In this document: positions 49,400-62,325 of the stretch, piece by piece
Position numbering within the stretch: position 1 is the stretch's first letter
Layout of the letters: every line of letters starts with the position of its first letter
NCBI RefSeq assembly: GCF_025399195.1
Contig: NW_026252142.1
Location: 62,001 to 126,000 of the forward strand
Reading direction: 5' to 3'
From: Umbelopsis ramanniana AG
Taxonomy: Eukaryota; Mucoromycota; Umbelopsidomycetes; Umbelopsidales; Umbelopsidaceae
DNA length: 64,000 bases
Program-made: the position numbers and the translations under genes
Notes under the pieces: generated by a model
What the model was told of the DNA's origin: nothing
The model's input: only the letters and a program-made list of their open reading frames with translations
The model's database searches: none

Positions 49400-52300
49400 A
49401 TGGCTCCACCTTACGCACCCACCATCGCCTTCAGCGATCAATATACCTCCGTAGTTGATGCCACCCAACCTGTCCCACAGAGAACGAGATCTAAATCTAG
49501 TCCAATGAAGCCCGACCCTCTGCAAAGTACCGTTGCAACAGGATTGCAATTGGCCAACATGCTACTGTTTGCAGAAAAGGAGAAACAAAAGGGTGCGAAC
49601 ATAGCACACCCAGTGGGCAACTGGGAATCCACTCTCGAAAAATCCATCAAGAGCATTGTTTCTATAAAGGCATCGCATACCCGAGCATTTGATACCGATG
49701 TTGCTGGTATGTTGTTTATACACCATTTTTGATGCGAAACAGAAAACATTTCAGACGTGGTTTCTACATGTATATGCCGACTAATTGAGCTATGCCTTTG
49801 TAGACTCTTATACAGCGACAGGATTTATTGTCGACGCTAAACGAGGTCTCATCCTTACAAACCGTCATGTTGTTTCACCTGGTCCCATTGTCGCCTCTGC
49901 CATTTTAACAAATTATGAAGAGATCGATCTCAAACCTATCTACCGAGACCCAGTGCATGATTTTGGCTTTATGCAATTCGATCCGTCCAAAGTGAAATTT
50001 ATGGACCTGCAGGAAATTCCGCTTCATCCGGAGAGGGTCAAGGTCGGCTTGGATATTCGTGTCGTTGGGTAGGTTCAAGTGACGATGGTTAGCAATCTGG
50101 CATTTTATACTGTTTCATCTCATCCTGTCTTTCATTCTATCCATAACCTCAGTAATGACGCCGGGGAAAAATTAAGTATTCTAGCTGGAACCCTGGCAAG
50201 ATTAGACCGCCGAGCTCCAGAGTATGCTATTGGCGGATATCAAGATTTCAATACTTTTTATTTACAAGCTGCATCAGGTACAAGCGGTGGATCGTCCGGT
50301 AGTCCTGTACTTGATATCTACGGTCATGCCGTCGCCTTAAATGCCGGTGGTGCAACCTCCGCATCATCAAGCTACTATTTACCACTCGATAGAGTCAAGC
50401 GGGCATTGGATTACATTCAACAAGGAAAGACCGTTCCTAGAGGTACACTACAAGCTGAATTCGAGTACCTTCCCTATGATGAAGTCCGCCGACTGGGCCT
50501 TAGCCCGTCCATCGAGCAACTAGTGCGAACCATGTACCCTGCTGAAACTGGTATGCTGGTTGTCAAGTCTAGGCTGCCTAAGGGTCCAGCTGACGGACAC
50601 CTCGTGCCTGGCGATATTCTACTTCGGGTCAATGATGAAGTGGTGGTTAACTTCAGTCAATTATTTGAGGTCATTGACAATTCAGTTGGTAAAAGCATCT
50701 CATTGTCCGTGGCTCGGGGTGCCAACATCTTGCAACTCCAAGTGACTGTACAAGACCTGCACTCTATCACGCCTAGCCGGTATTTGGAGATCGGTGGCAG
50801 CGTTCTAAATGAGCTGTCCTACCAAATCGCCCGTTCATACTCTCTACCCGTAGGAGGCGTCTATGTTGCATCTGCCGGCCACATGTTTGCAACTGCCTTT
50901 ATATATCGTAAAAGTATCATTATCAGTGTCAACAATGAAGCAACACCAACACTGGATGATTTTATTCGTGTCATTCAATCTATACCGGATGGTGCACGGG
51001 TTCCCATAAGGTAAGCAGCCCAGCTGGGATTTCTCTTGGTCGGAATATAGGATCAATTCACTGACCCTTTTTTACCTTGTTCAAACAGATTCTACAGTTT
51101 GGCAGCCTCTCTCAAGGATAAGGTCATGGTCATTCATGTCGACCGACATTGGCATCCGTGCAGACAGGCTACTAGAAATGGTGCGTTTATAATACAAACA
51201 TGCGTATGCATATATCATACTCATATATCATTTGATGTTGCTATAGATTTGACCGGAGAATGGGACTATGAGGATTTACCAAAGCCAACCTCCAAGTTGA
51301 CAGTTATGCCTTCAACCGCAACGTTCCCTCCACTTGACCCATCGCTGAAATTAGCCCAAGATTTAATGCCATCGTTTGTAGCCATCGATTTCCATATGCC
51401 ATACCTGGTGGACGGCATGAAGAACACACAGTACTTCGGTTGTGGGCTTATCGTTTCTCTCGAACCACCTCTTATCATCTGTGATCGCGATACTGTTCCC
51501 GTGGCCATTGGAGACATTCATCTCTGCTTCGCCAACAGCATTTCTATCCCTGGAAAACTCATTTTTCTCCATCCCTTCAGCAATTACGCCGTGCTTTCAT
51601 TTGACCGCAAACTACTTGGTGACACACCCATTCGAGCCGCCAAACTCAGCTCTGAGCGTTTAAATCCAGGCGATCAAGTTAACTTTGTAGGACTGGCGGG
51701 TGATAACTCGGCCATGTTGAGGCGAACAGCAGTATCCTCCATTTCCAATATAGCGACGAGAGAATCGCAGCCACCTCGTTACCGCGCAATGAATACCGAA
51801 TGCGTTAAATTGAGTGATACGATTGGATGTCAAGGCGGTGTGGTCGCCAACGACGAGGGAGTTGTTCAAGCGTTCTGGATGACCATCAATTCATTCTCGG
51901 AAGGACGAAGTGTTCAGTTCATGGCGGGATTATCCAGCTCTGCTTTCAAACCGATCATCGACATGCTGGTCGCTGGGGCACACACAGGTGTACGGTCCAT
52001 TGATGTGGAGCTCTGGGCGATGGGCATTGCTAATGCTAGAACGCTCGGCGTGACCGATGCATGGGTCAGTCGTTTAGAACAAAGCGGCCAAGCGCGGCAA
52101 AACTTGCTCTATGTCCTAGGCATCTTGGACTCCAGCAGCCCGGTTGCCAAGGTGCTCAAGGCTGGTGATATTGTGGTACAGATCAATGACAAGATTGTGA
52201 CTGGAATGAGTGATATTGCAGACTTGGGTGATGCTGCGTCAGTGAAGATGGTACGTAAAACTCAAACTAAAAATAATTGTGAATTTTCGTGTTCGACTGA

Positions 52301-52747
52301 TGTTCCTCCATCTTGTCACCGTTGCCTAATTAGGTAATCTTTCGCGATACGCAAGAGATGACAGTCCAGGTTCCAACCACGCTTTATAGCGGCCAAGAAA
52401 CCACTCGCATTATCAAATGGCAAGGCACCATTATTCAAGAACCCTACAAGGCGGTTTTGGAGCAAATGCCTGAAGTCCCCACCGGTGTCTATGTATCTTG
52501 TACCCTCCATGGCTCTCCTTCCAGTGACAAAATCCAACCAGGGTCTTGGATAACGGAATTCAACGGCCGCCGGGTGTATGATATGGACTCGTTCTTGGAC
52601 GCGGTGTCGGATGAGAGCATCCAGAATGAAGGCATGGAGGGCTACGCGCGTATTCAGACCGTTCAGCGTGGAAATGTGATCAAAGTCGTAGCGTTCAAAA
52701 TGGATCCTCTGTATTGGCCTACGCGGCTGGCCAGAATAAGGCAATGA
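49400..52747 (+). CDS. NMA111: NMA111-like HtrA serine protease with PDZ domains
   Basis: Exons 49400-49706, 49804-50068, 50153-51010, 51089-51180, 51247-52250 and 52334-52747 give 979 aa. The active protease half has the triad His124 (LTNRHVV), Asp155 (DPVHDFGFM) and Ser239 ([13 protein letters not shown]). A first PDZ domain follows ([29 protein letters not shown]). The second half repeats a degenerate protease-like domain and further PDZ domains ([31 protein letters not shown]), the duplicated layout of Nma111. Yeast Nma111 is a nuclear HtrA protease that cleaves Bir1 in stress-induced death. The intron 51181-51246 (66 nt) is stopless and in frame. Confidence 0.92.
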
Positions 52748-52883
52748 ATGGAGATTCAAAATCCTCCATCACTAAGATTAACAGTCACATTTAGATCTCT
52801 CTGTCGTTATGCTGTCAAATAAAATAAAAAATAAAATCAGCGTTTGGTTTCAATCAACTTTCACTCTCTTTTCTTTTTCCAAC

Positions 52884-54127
52884 ATGCCTTCTCCTCACTT
52901 GTGGCTTCGCGCCGAAACAAAGCCCATGGAGCACCGTGCTGCTCTTACCCCTTCCACCGCCAAGACCTTGCTTGACGCTGGCTTCAAAATCACCGTCGAG
53001 CGATCGCCTGAGCGCATTTTCGATGACAAGGAATACGCAGAGTAAGTAGGCACTACTGGCTGGATCTCCCAGGGTGTTTCTTAGTCTAACGCATCATTTT
53101 ATTTTATTTTACAGTGTTGGTTGCCCTTTGGTCCCAGCTCTTTCATGGAAGACAGATGCTCCTGCTGATGCTTACATTGTTGGCTTGAAGGAGTTGCCAG
53201 AGAATGATGACTCTCCGCTCCATCACACTCACATTTTCTTCGCTCACTGCTTTAAGGAACAAGGTGGCTGGAAGGAAATCCTTCACCGTTTCGATCAAGG
53301 CAATGGTACCATTTTGGATTTGGAGTTTTTGAACGATGCTAAAGGTCGTCGCGTCGCTGCTTTCGGATACATGGCTGGATTCACCGGTTCAGCTGTGGCT
53401 ATTGATGTGTGGTGCCATCAGCGTTTGAACCCTGGAGCCACCTTCCCTGCTCTCCACCCTTACCCCAATGAAGATGCTCTGATCGCTCATACCAAGGAAC
53501 GTTTGGCTGCTGCCACCAAGGGCGGTGACCTCCCCAAGGTCATGGTCATGGGTGCTTTGGGTCGCTGCGGCTCTGGTGCTTGCGACTTCGCTCGTCGTGC
53601 TGGTATCCCCGAAGAGAACATTATCAAGTGGGACATGAATGAGACCAAGAACGGTGGTCCTTTCCGTGAGATCGTTGAAGCTGGTGAGTCACCCGGAGTT
53701 TAAAACATGGGAGCAACACGTTGGAGACTAACTTTTCCGTTTCCATGTAGATATCTTTGTCAACTGCATTTACCTCGCCCATAAAATTCCTCCTTTCGTC
53801 ACCAGTGAGTTGTTGGACGGAGAACGCGCTTTGTCTGTCATTTGTGACGTTTCTTGTGATACCACCAACCCCAACAACCCCATCCCTGTCTATTCCATCA
53901 ACACCACCTTTGACAAGCCTACCGTTCCTGTCAAGACCACCAACCCCAAGCCATTGGACGTTATCTCCATCGACCACTTGCCTACCCTTCTTCCTCGCGA
54001 GAGTTCCGAAATGTTCTCCCGCGACCTTTTGCCTACTATCTTGGAGTTGCAGGATAGACAGAATGCTCGCGTGTGGGTTGAGGCTGAGAATTTGTACAAG
54101 CAGAAGTTGGCTGCTTCCAAGCAGTAG
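52884..54127 (+). CDS. LYS1: Saccharopine dehydrogenase (NAD+, L-lysine-forming)
   Basis: Exons 52884-53041, 53115-53683 and 53751-54127 give 367 aa. Key text: [78 protein letters not shown] (NAD-binding glycine region), [15 protein letters not shown] and [19 protein letters not shown]. It catalyses the last step of the fungal alpha-aminoadipate lysine pathway: saccharopine to lysine plus 2-oxoglutarate. An upstream ORF extension to 52809 lacks support; [11 protein letters not shown] at 52884 is the conserved start. Codon use is biased to C-ending codons, suggesting high expression. Confidence 0.95.
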
Positions 54128-54348
54128 GTTTTATACATAGAGCGTTTCCCCCCCCCCTTCCCAAAAGTAAGCTACCATCAACCCTACTACCATTTTTTTG
54201 TTTAAAAAGAAAAAAATTGGCTGTATAAAGTCTGTATATTTTGCACCCCACAATTATGGCGAGTTGGTTCTTTTTTCAAGTTTATTTCGTTATGCATGGC
54301 TTGCATATCATTAGCCATGGGAGGGGGTGTTTTTACAGCGTAGTAGTA

Positions 54349-56360
54349 TTACTCGTCTACAAGGGGAATCTCCGGTTCGCATGGAAGAAGAGTCTGAATA
54401 GGCTGTAATTGAGGTGCATAAAAGTGGTGAATCATCGCTCTGGCTTTGGCGAGGGTAATGTTGTGGATAGGATGGGTGGGAGCCACTAGGTTGTCAGGAT
54501 CACCCAGCACAGCACAGTCCGAGGTTGCGACCCACATCAATGAGCTAATCCCCCCGCTGCTAACATCCACGCCTGCTTCGGCTACTTTCGCAGCCGCCGC
54601 CTTGTCGTAATAGATATGGTGTTGGGCCGTTGACAGACCGGATAAACAATAACAAGTGTGGTAATAATCTGGTCCACTATGGCACGAGCGTTAACGTTTA
54701 CGGAAAGGGTGAGAGAGAGTGCCAACTGACATAGACTTACACTCCGGGTTTATCGGCTAATCCTCCTCGGTCATCTTGGCAGCAGATCAAGATGTATCGT
54801 TGTAACGCCTCTGCTCAGCATGAGAAAGGGATTAAACAGATATTTCATAGTAGTCTGTTTGAGCTGGTGCTGCCTGGCTGTGGGTCTCGACGGCCACTGG
54901 TCGAGAGCCTCCCCATGACTTCACTGCCACACTTACCTCGATCAAATAAGTAATCCAGTCCTCCTTCAGCAACTTTTCCTTTTGCTTCCAGTGCAGCAGA
55001 TAGGATCGGGAAATCACCAGCTCCCCAGAAAGAATAGCATCCATCCACCAATTTATTTGTTCGGCCCTGAAACCCGCCTTCCAGATTCATTTGTCGGCCA
55101 GCGCACCACGCCTATATAAACCATCACAATCCACGTTAGCGCTATTCCACCCATACAGATCTGAAAACATATTGACTCACCAAAAGAGCTTCCATGTCAA
55201 GCTTGTCGACAGCTCCTAATATTTGCATAGCAGCTATACCACAGAAGGTGTAGCCATTGTGTGCTTCTTTGCCAGGGTAGGGTCCAATTCCTCCTTCATA
55301 TGTCTGAGATCTCTTAATAAAATCAACGCAGTTGGCTGTGAGTTCAGGTGTGAGAAGGTTGGTCATGGCTGCCACCGATAACGCGCAGTATAGGCCGCTA
55401 AAATGGACAAGAACAATCGATATCAGTCATATGATGATAACAAAAAGCTAGACGAAATGAAACGTAACACATCTGCACATACATATGTACATGCGGGCTA
55501 TCCCATGGTCATCTACGACATTATGACACATACCGTATATCAATTTCTCCTCCTTCATGCATGGTAAAGGAACCATCAGGTTGCTTCATTCGCAACAGAA
55601 ATGCATATAACGTTTTCCTGTTGAGAGTGCATCATAGATAACGTGAGAATGGCATTGGAAAAAAGTAGAAATCTGTCTGAATTTTGCCAACCTGTCAATT
55701 ACATTCATGGCCTCCTTCGTCCCCAATATAGCTAACGAGTTGACGGCTGCATATGTGGGGGCTAAATGGGCAAGCTGATCCGGTCCACCACCAAATCCAC
55801 CACTAGAAATTTGCCATGACACTATTGAAGAGATACCACTGTCAATGATGAGACGAGGTTTAGAAACAGAATGCTGGCTGTCAAATTTCAAACAAAGTAT
55901 GGCCAAAAAATCGTACCGTTCAATAACCTCTTGAGAAATTTCCACTTCCAAAAGATCAAGCGAGTGTAATATCCAGTATGTTAGCCAGGGTTTACTCGCG
56001 TCCAGCGCCACCATCCATCGGCTCAGGTAGTTAAGGCCGCGTGCAAGGTAGGCTGCATGAACGTCTCGTTCTAGCTTTAAGCTGAAAACCATGGAGGGTT
56101 CTGTTATGGGTATATTTTAAAAAGGACAGCACCATCATATCCGAAACTTACTCGTTAAGACTTGAATGTTTTTCAGCGTATTCAGTGTACTTTTCCAGAA
56201 CAGACTTTTCTATCCTTCGCTATAAGGATTCAAGGTGTAACAGGAAACATGAGTGTCGGCCGTTCATTTAGCAAGTGGAACAACATGATTGCGTCAAGCC
56301 CTTTACCTGCTCTATCGAAGTATCGGATGGCAGCATATCATCGGGATACCGCAAAGACAT
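54349..56360 (-). CDS. RAM1: Protein farnesyltransferase beta subunit
   Basis: Nine minus-strand exons: 56307-56360, 56152-56219, 55917-56081, 55692-55838, 55534-55617, 55181-55397, 54937-55111, 54741-54810 and 54349-54676, giving 435 aa. After MSLRYPDDMLPSDTSIEQ (the FNTB-type N-terminus, shared with human TSIEQ) comes RGLNYLSRWMVALDASKPWL. Repeats of the alpha-alpha barrel carry Gly-rich motifs: GGFGGGPDQLAHLAPTYAAV, EGGIGPYPGKEAHNGYTFCG and EGGFQGRTNKLVDGCYSFW. Zinc ligands are Asp268, Cys270 and His333 (DYYHTCYCLSG). With the alpha subunit it farnesylates CaaX proteins such as Ras and a-factor-type pheromones. Confidence 0.94.
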
Positions 56361-56488
56361 TATGAATGGGGTGCGGTAGAAATAGAGATTTCGATCAGTT
56401 CGGCGAAAGGTCGAGGCAATGAAAGCAAGTCACGACTGACAATTTCAGCTCGACACGTCCGCGACTTTGATTCACATAGCATTCCACC
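56361..56488. promoter_or_regulatory. 128-bp RAM1/RBBP4 head-to-head promoter
   Basis: Starts of the farnesyltransferase beta gene (leftward) and the RBBP4 gene (rightward) are about 128 bp apart, if the RBBP4 start at 56489 is right. No motif is recognised. Confidence 0.3.
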
Positions 56489-58422
<1,934 letters not shown>

Positions 58423-58770
58423 ATGGCTAATACATGTGTTCAACCTCTCTGCAGGCAAGCCGATTGAAGGAAAATAAAAAATTTGAAGGAATATTACTAA
58501 ATCCATTAAACGTAAACGGCGTCATACGACATGGACTTTCTGACTTCGGTGATTAGGAATAAAGAGTTTGGGTAGTGAGAACTTGGGGTATTGCTTGCGT
58601 TTCGTTGCACAGCGCATATATCTCGGAGCCAGGTGTCTACAGAAAGAGCCGATAGGTGCTTTCACGACACTATCCTCATATGTAGTATGCATTCGTTCGC
58701 TCAATGAACGTTTCACATAAATAGGACACGCAACCAATGGATCGATTACATCTATATTCTCCACAATACG
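58423..58770. other. Intergenic region between RBBP4 and pectin methylesterase
   Basis: About 350 bp, with the RBBP4 3' UTR at the left and the promoter of the pectinesterase at the right. No gene is recognised. Confidence 0.5.
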
Positions 58771-60094
58771 ATGTTCGCTCGAGCTATCATTCTACTGACC
58801 ATCTTCAGTATAGCTCTACCAGTAGACAGCGTAAGCGTCGTTCAAGTCAGTCCAAGTGGCACTTACAAGACGGTAAGTTGGACCAGTGTACCATGAAAAG
58901 ATAGCAGCTTTAAAGTGCGCCGCTGCGATGACTGACCGCCCCGCATTTAGATTGCCTCTGCGTTGGCTAGTATTCCTAATGATGCCACAGCCTGGGAAGT
59001 AGATATTGCTCCCGGTACGTATGTCGAGCAAATATCTATCACTCGCGCTGGTCCCATCACTTTCCGAGGACAGACTAACGGGACCCCCAGCTCATATCTC
59101 GATAACCTCGTGACCATTGCTTGGAACCAAACTACCGCCAGTGTAAAAAGACAAGCTGTAATTTACGGAACTATATTACGTGCATTTGATTGATTGCTTG
59201 CTTTTCATGACAGGGGGTATCTGACGAGGCCACTTCGGCGTTGATGGTGAATACACAGCAATTCAAGGCATACAATATCAATTTCAAACAACTCTGGGGA
59301 TCCAAATTCGCTGGACCTCAAGCCGTGGCTGTATCAGTAAGTGTGGGACCAACCAATGCATGCATTTCTACCCCCCAAAAATTCCATGGTCTGAACGTCC
59401 TTTTCTGGCCAGATCAACGCAGATAAGGTGGGGTTCTATCAGTCCTACTTTTTTGGCTATCAAGATACTCTTTTTGCTGGTGTCCACAGTACGATTGGTC
59501 GCCAGTACTTCAAAGATTGCTACATTGTTGGCGCTGTAGATTATATCTTTGGCTCCGGGAGTTCCTATTTTGACTCGTGCACCATTGCTTCTAATGGGCC
59601 AGGCCACTTGACGGCACAAAAGCGAAGCAAAAGCAATGATTCCAGCGATGCTATCAAATCCGGCTATATCTTTAACAATTGTCGCGTGGTAGCGGATGCC
59701 AACACGAATGGTGTCAACTTGAAGGCCAAGGTGGATTTAGGTCGTCCTTGGAGTCCTTATGCTCGCGTTGTGTATATGAACACGTACATGAGCGATATTA
59801 TTGCTCCCACTGGATGGGGAAATTGGTATTCCGTCACACTAGGTGACTACAGCAACGTTCAATATTATGAATACAACAACACCGGACCAGGGTCTTGGAG
59901 CCAGGTAACGATCTAAATGTTTCTATTTGCTTTGTAAGAACCAACTGGGCATACCGCGTTACACTAGCTGATATGCCTCGCTCTTCCAGAATGCTGCGGC
60001 CCGTGCCTCGGTCAACTATACGAAACAGCTGACGGCTTCCGAGGCATCCGCTTATAGCCTGCAAACATGGTTTGGGGACGTGTCCTGGATCTGA
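58771..60094 (+). CDS. Secreted pectin methylesterase (carbohydrate esterase family 8)
   Basis: Exons 58771-58872, 58951-59157, 59214-59336, 59413-59904 and 59990-60094 give 342 aa. A signal peptide (MFARAIILLTIFSIALP, cleavage near 18-20) precedes the right-handed beta-helix. Catalytic residues are visible: GYQDTLFA (Gln), GAVDYIFGSGSSYFDSC (Asp) and LGRPWSPYARVVY (Arg with Trp). FTFRG-like ITFRGQTNGT and GWGNW also match CE8. It removes methyl groups from plant pectin before polygalacturonase action, so the organism probably meets plant material. The last two introns sit inside the beta-helix. Confidence 0.93.
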
Positions 60095-60419
60095 TGTACG
60101 GACTGCTTTTGATTTGCAAAATTTGATGGAATGATTTTTGGTGGGAGCTCAAAAATTTCTGCAAAATCTTTTTTTTGGTTGCCGAAGGTCGTCACAGCAT
60201 CATTTTAATAATGCCAAATATAATAAAAAAAAAATTAAGGATTACGTCTGAGTAGAGAACAAGATGAAGGCATATTAAAATATTGACTGCTTTAGCTGAG
60301 GTGTCCGTTCAGGTCGAACCATGGACCTTAGAATCTGTGACGTTGTTAAACGGTCACCCTTCCCTCTATATAACTGGTAGGGTGCACGGCTTGGCCAAAC
60401 CCATACATACGGCAACAAC
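60095..60419. promoter_or_regulatory. Upstream region of the first Ecl1-like gene
   Basis: Contains the pectinesterase 3' UTR and the promoter of the gene at 60420. A TATATAAC box lies at 60367-60374, about 47 bp before the ATG, as a candidate core promoter. Short T and A runs occur at 60166-60180 and 60226-60236. Confidence 0.4.
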
Positions 60420-60703
60420 ATGTGCGACCTCAATTGGTGTCCCGTGTGCGAAACCGCGATCTCACCCCACTCGGTACAGTTACTGGTCTGAACTTCATGT
60501 CCATTATCACCGCTTCATCGATTGTAACCTGCTCTGTTCAGTCATCTTTGTATTGTTCACACCACTGTTTTCAGTTGGACGCACTAGGACCGTCTACAGG
60601 TTTATCGCTGAAAGCGTCTTATCAATCCACAGCTAGCCTATCCCCTAAGCCTGCGTTATCGCTAGCCCCTATCAAGCACTCATCCCGAGCCAACATGACA
60701 TGA
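60420..60703 (+). CDS. Ecl1-like zinc protein, first copy
   Basis: Exons 60420-60473 and 60542-60703 give 71 aa. The start MCDLNWCPVCETAI followed by SLYCSHHC supplies four Cys (Cys7, Cys10, Cys23, Cys27) in the CxxC-x12-CxxxC pattern of the ECL1/2/3 zinc-binding family. In fission yeast these are small regulators that extend chronological lifespan under starvation. A short Ser/Pro-rich tail follows. The intron splits the zinc knuckle between the two Cys pairs. It is the upstream member of a tandem pair with the gene at 61060. Confidence 0.78.
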
Positions 60704-61059
60704 GGTGCTTTTTTGTAAACGTACAAGATCGCCCATGTGCACATCTGTCTTTTATTCTACTGTTCATAATAAACCATCCTTCATTCCAAGGTGTTGCTTT
60801 TGCATTTCGTCATTTGAGCAACGCACAGGGTCACTCCAACGTTAGTCAGATGTGTATATAAGTACTATAAACGCAGCAGGCTGAAAACCCTATCATGGTC
60901 GTGGATTACCCAATATGGCAAGTGAGGTGTGGGGAGAGGACATTGATAAGAAACCAAGCTCATATCGCAATCCTTTTTTTTAGTCTGCCTGCTTCACCTT
61001 TTCTCTCTTTCTTTTTTCTTTCATCCTGGCACCACGATTACATTTCTTTCCATTCTGCC
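60704..61059. promoter_or_regulatory. Region between the two Ecl1-like genes
   Basis: 356 bp with the first gene's 3' UTR and the second gene's promoter. A TATATAAG box lies at 60855-60862. The leader has T/C-rich runs just before the ATG at 61060. Confidence 0.35.
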
Positions 61060-61368
61060 ATGAGCGATCTGAATTGGTGCCCTGTCTGCGATCAGAAGAT
61101 TTTCTCTGGAAATGCCTTGTATTGCAGCCAAGCATGCCTACGTGATGATGCTCTCAGACGAAATCCATTATTAGGATACGATTTCAGCGAGTTGCAAGAT
61201 TTCCCTCGCCCGTATAGTAACAAACAAGCTTCTCGTCGGTCATTTTCGTCAACGTCTTCGGCGACATCTTCGCTCGTATCGTCGCCTAACGTTTCGCCGA
61301 TCACCTTTCCAACACCGCATTACAAGCTCTCCCCACCAGCATTTGACCTGGGGCGGATTCAACCATAA
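61060..61368 (+). CDS. Ecl1-like zinc protein, second copy
   Basis: An intronless 102-aa protein. MSDLNWCPVCDQKIFSGNAL followed by YCSQAC gives Cys7, Cys10, Cys22 and Cys26, the same knuckle as the copy at 60420, but without its intron. A longer tail is Ser/Pro-rich (RRSFSSTSSATSSLVSSP) and ends PPAFDLGRIQP. The first five residues after Met are identical in type (x-DLNW), so the two arose by duplication. Stress or stationary-phase role inferred from Ecl1. An in-frame ORF extension to 60895 is not supported. Confidence 0.8.
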   Translation: MSDLNWCPVCDQKIFSGNALYCSQACLRDDALRRNPLLGYDFSELQDFPRPYSNKQASRRSFSSTSSATSSLVSSPNVSPITFPTPHYKLSPPAFDLGRIQP

Positions 61369-62325
61369 ACCATTCGGCCCATGCATCGGCCACCTCACAC
61401 ACTTTGTATATAATCACATCAAAGAAAAGAAAAAAAAACCCCCACACCTGTTTAACCTCTTTTTTGGCTTGTTCAGCGAGCGATATGTAACTTACTGTAT
61501 AATAAACATTTTCGAACGATAAGGAAATCATCTCCCATCTTATCGTCGGTCCAACACGCCTTCCTATTGGCCGATAGCCTTCCCCTTCCCATATTAGGAC
61601 TGCAAACATACCCACTAGGTATCATCATTTCCGTAACAAGCATCTTATCAGCAGAGTGCTAGCAGAATCATAACGTAACGTGAACTGTAGCACAGCACCA
61701 TCACTCTATCGTCTGCCATCGGTTCCTTACATTGAAGGTCTGTCGGGTACCTTGCATGAACAGCTGCAATACTGCATTTCAAACGACTCGGTATCCCCGT
61801 TTGAATTGCAATAGCCAGCCAGCCATATCGACGCCATGGTGCAATTCCGAGCACGTTTTGCCGTAGCTATCGATGAAGATGATCTTGTACCAGGTTCTTT
61901 TTTTATCAGAAAAATTCTAGTGGCAGCCCTGTTCTATTCGCATACTTATCTCTGTGATCAATGTGTACGATGGCTTGGCTTAGTGAGGTCATCAGATGCA
62001 ACGAATATCTCACGCTGGCCAGAAGAAGCGTACTGTGGAGCGGCTAAGCAGTGGTCGTTGCCGCGGATTGCATTGGGATTATGGAATGAATGAAGGCGGC
62101 TAGATGAAATAAACGGAACTGAACTCAGAGATCCTATGATAAAAATGGACTGCAAGTATGTCAGCCATAGTCAGGATAAGCATGCGTAGCGTAGCTAGAG
62201 CGAGCGGGTAGTAAGCCCTCTTGAATCCACGTGATCTTTAATTTTTTCCATCCCAACTTTTTTTTCACGCGTACGTGCGCGAACAATAAAAAAAAAAGGG
62301 ACTTGGACGCGTCTTTCGATAAACC
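61369..62325. other. 0.96-kb region with no convincing gene
   Basis: Between the second Ecl1-like gene and POL2. It includes an A-rich run (about 61425-61438) and T-rich stretches. The longest + strand ORF (61836-62093, 85 codons) has no domain and a poor composition. Probably 3' UTR, promoter and spacer. No tRNA recognised. Confidence 0.55.

Noticed and set aside
58522-58764. 80-codon minus-strand ORF between RBBP4 and the pectinesterase
   Set aside because: No motif, composition like spacer and no introns or promoter; treated as chance.
61836-62093. 85-codon + strand ORF MVQFRARFAVA...
   Set aside because: No domain, high stop density around it and no relation to neighbours; I see no support for a gene.
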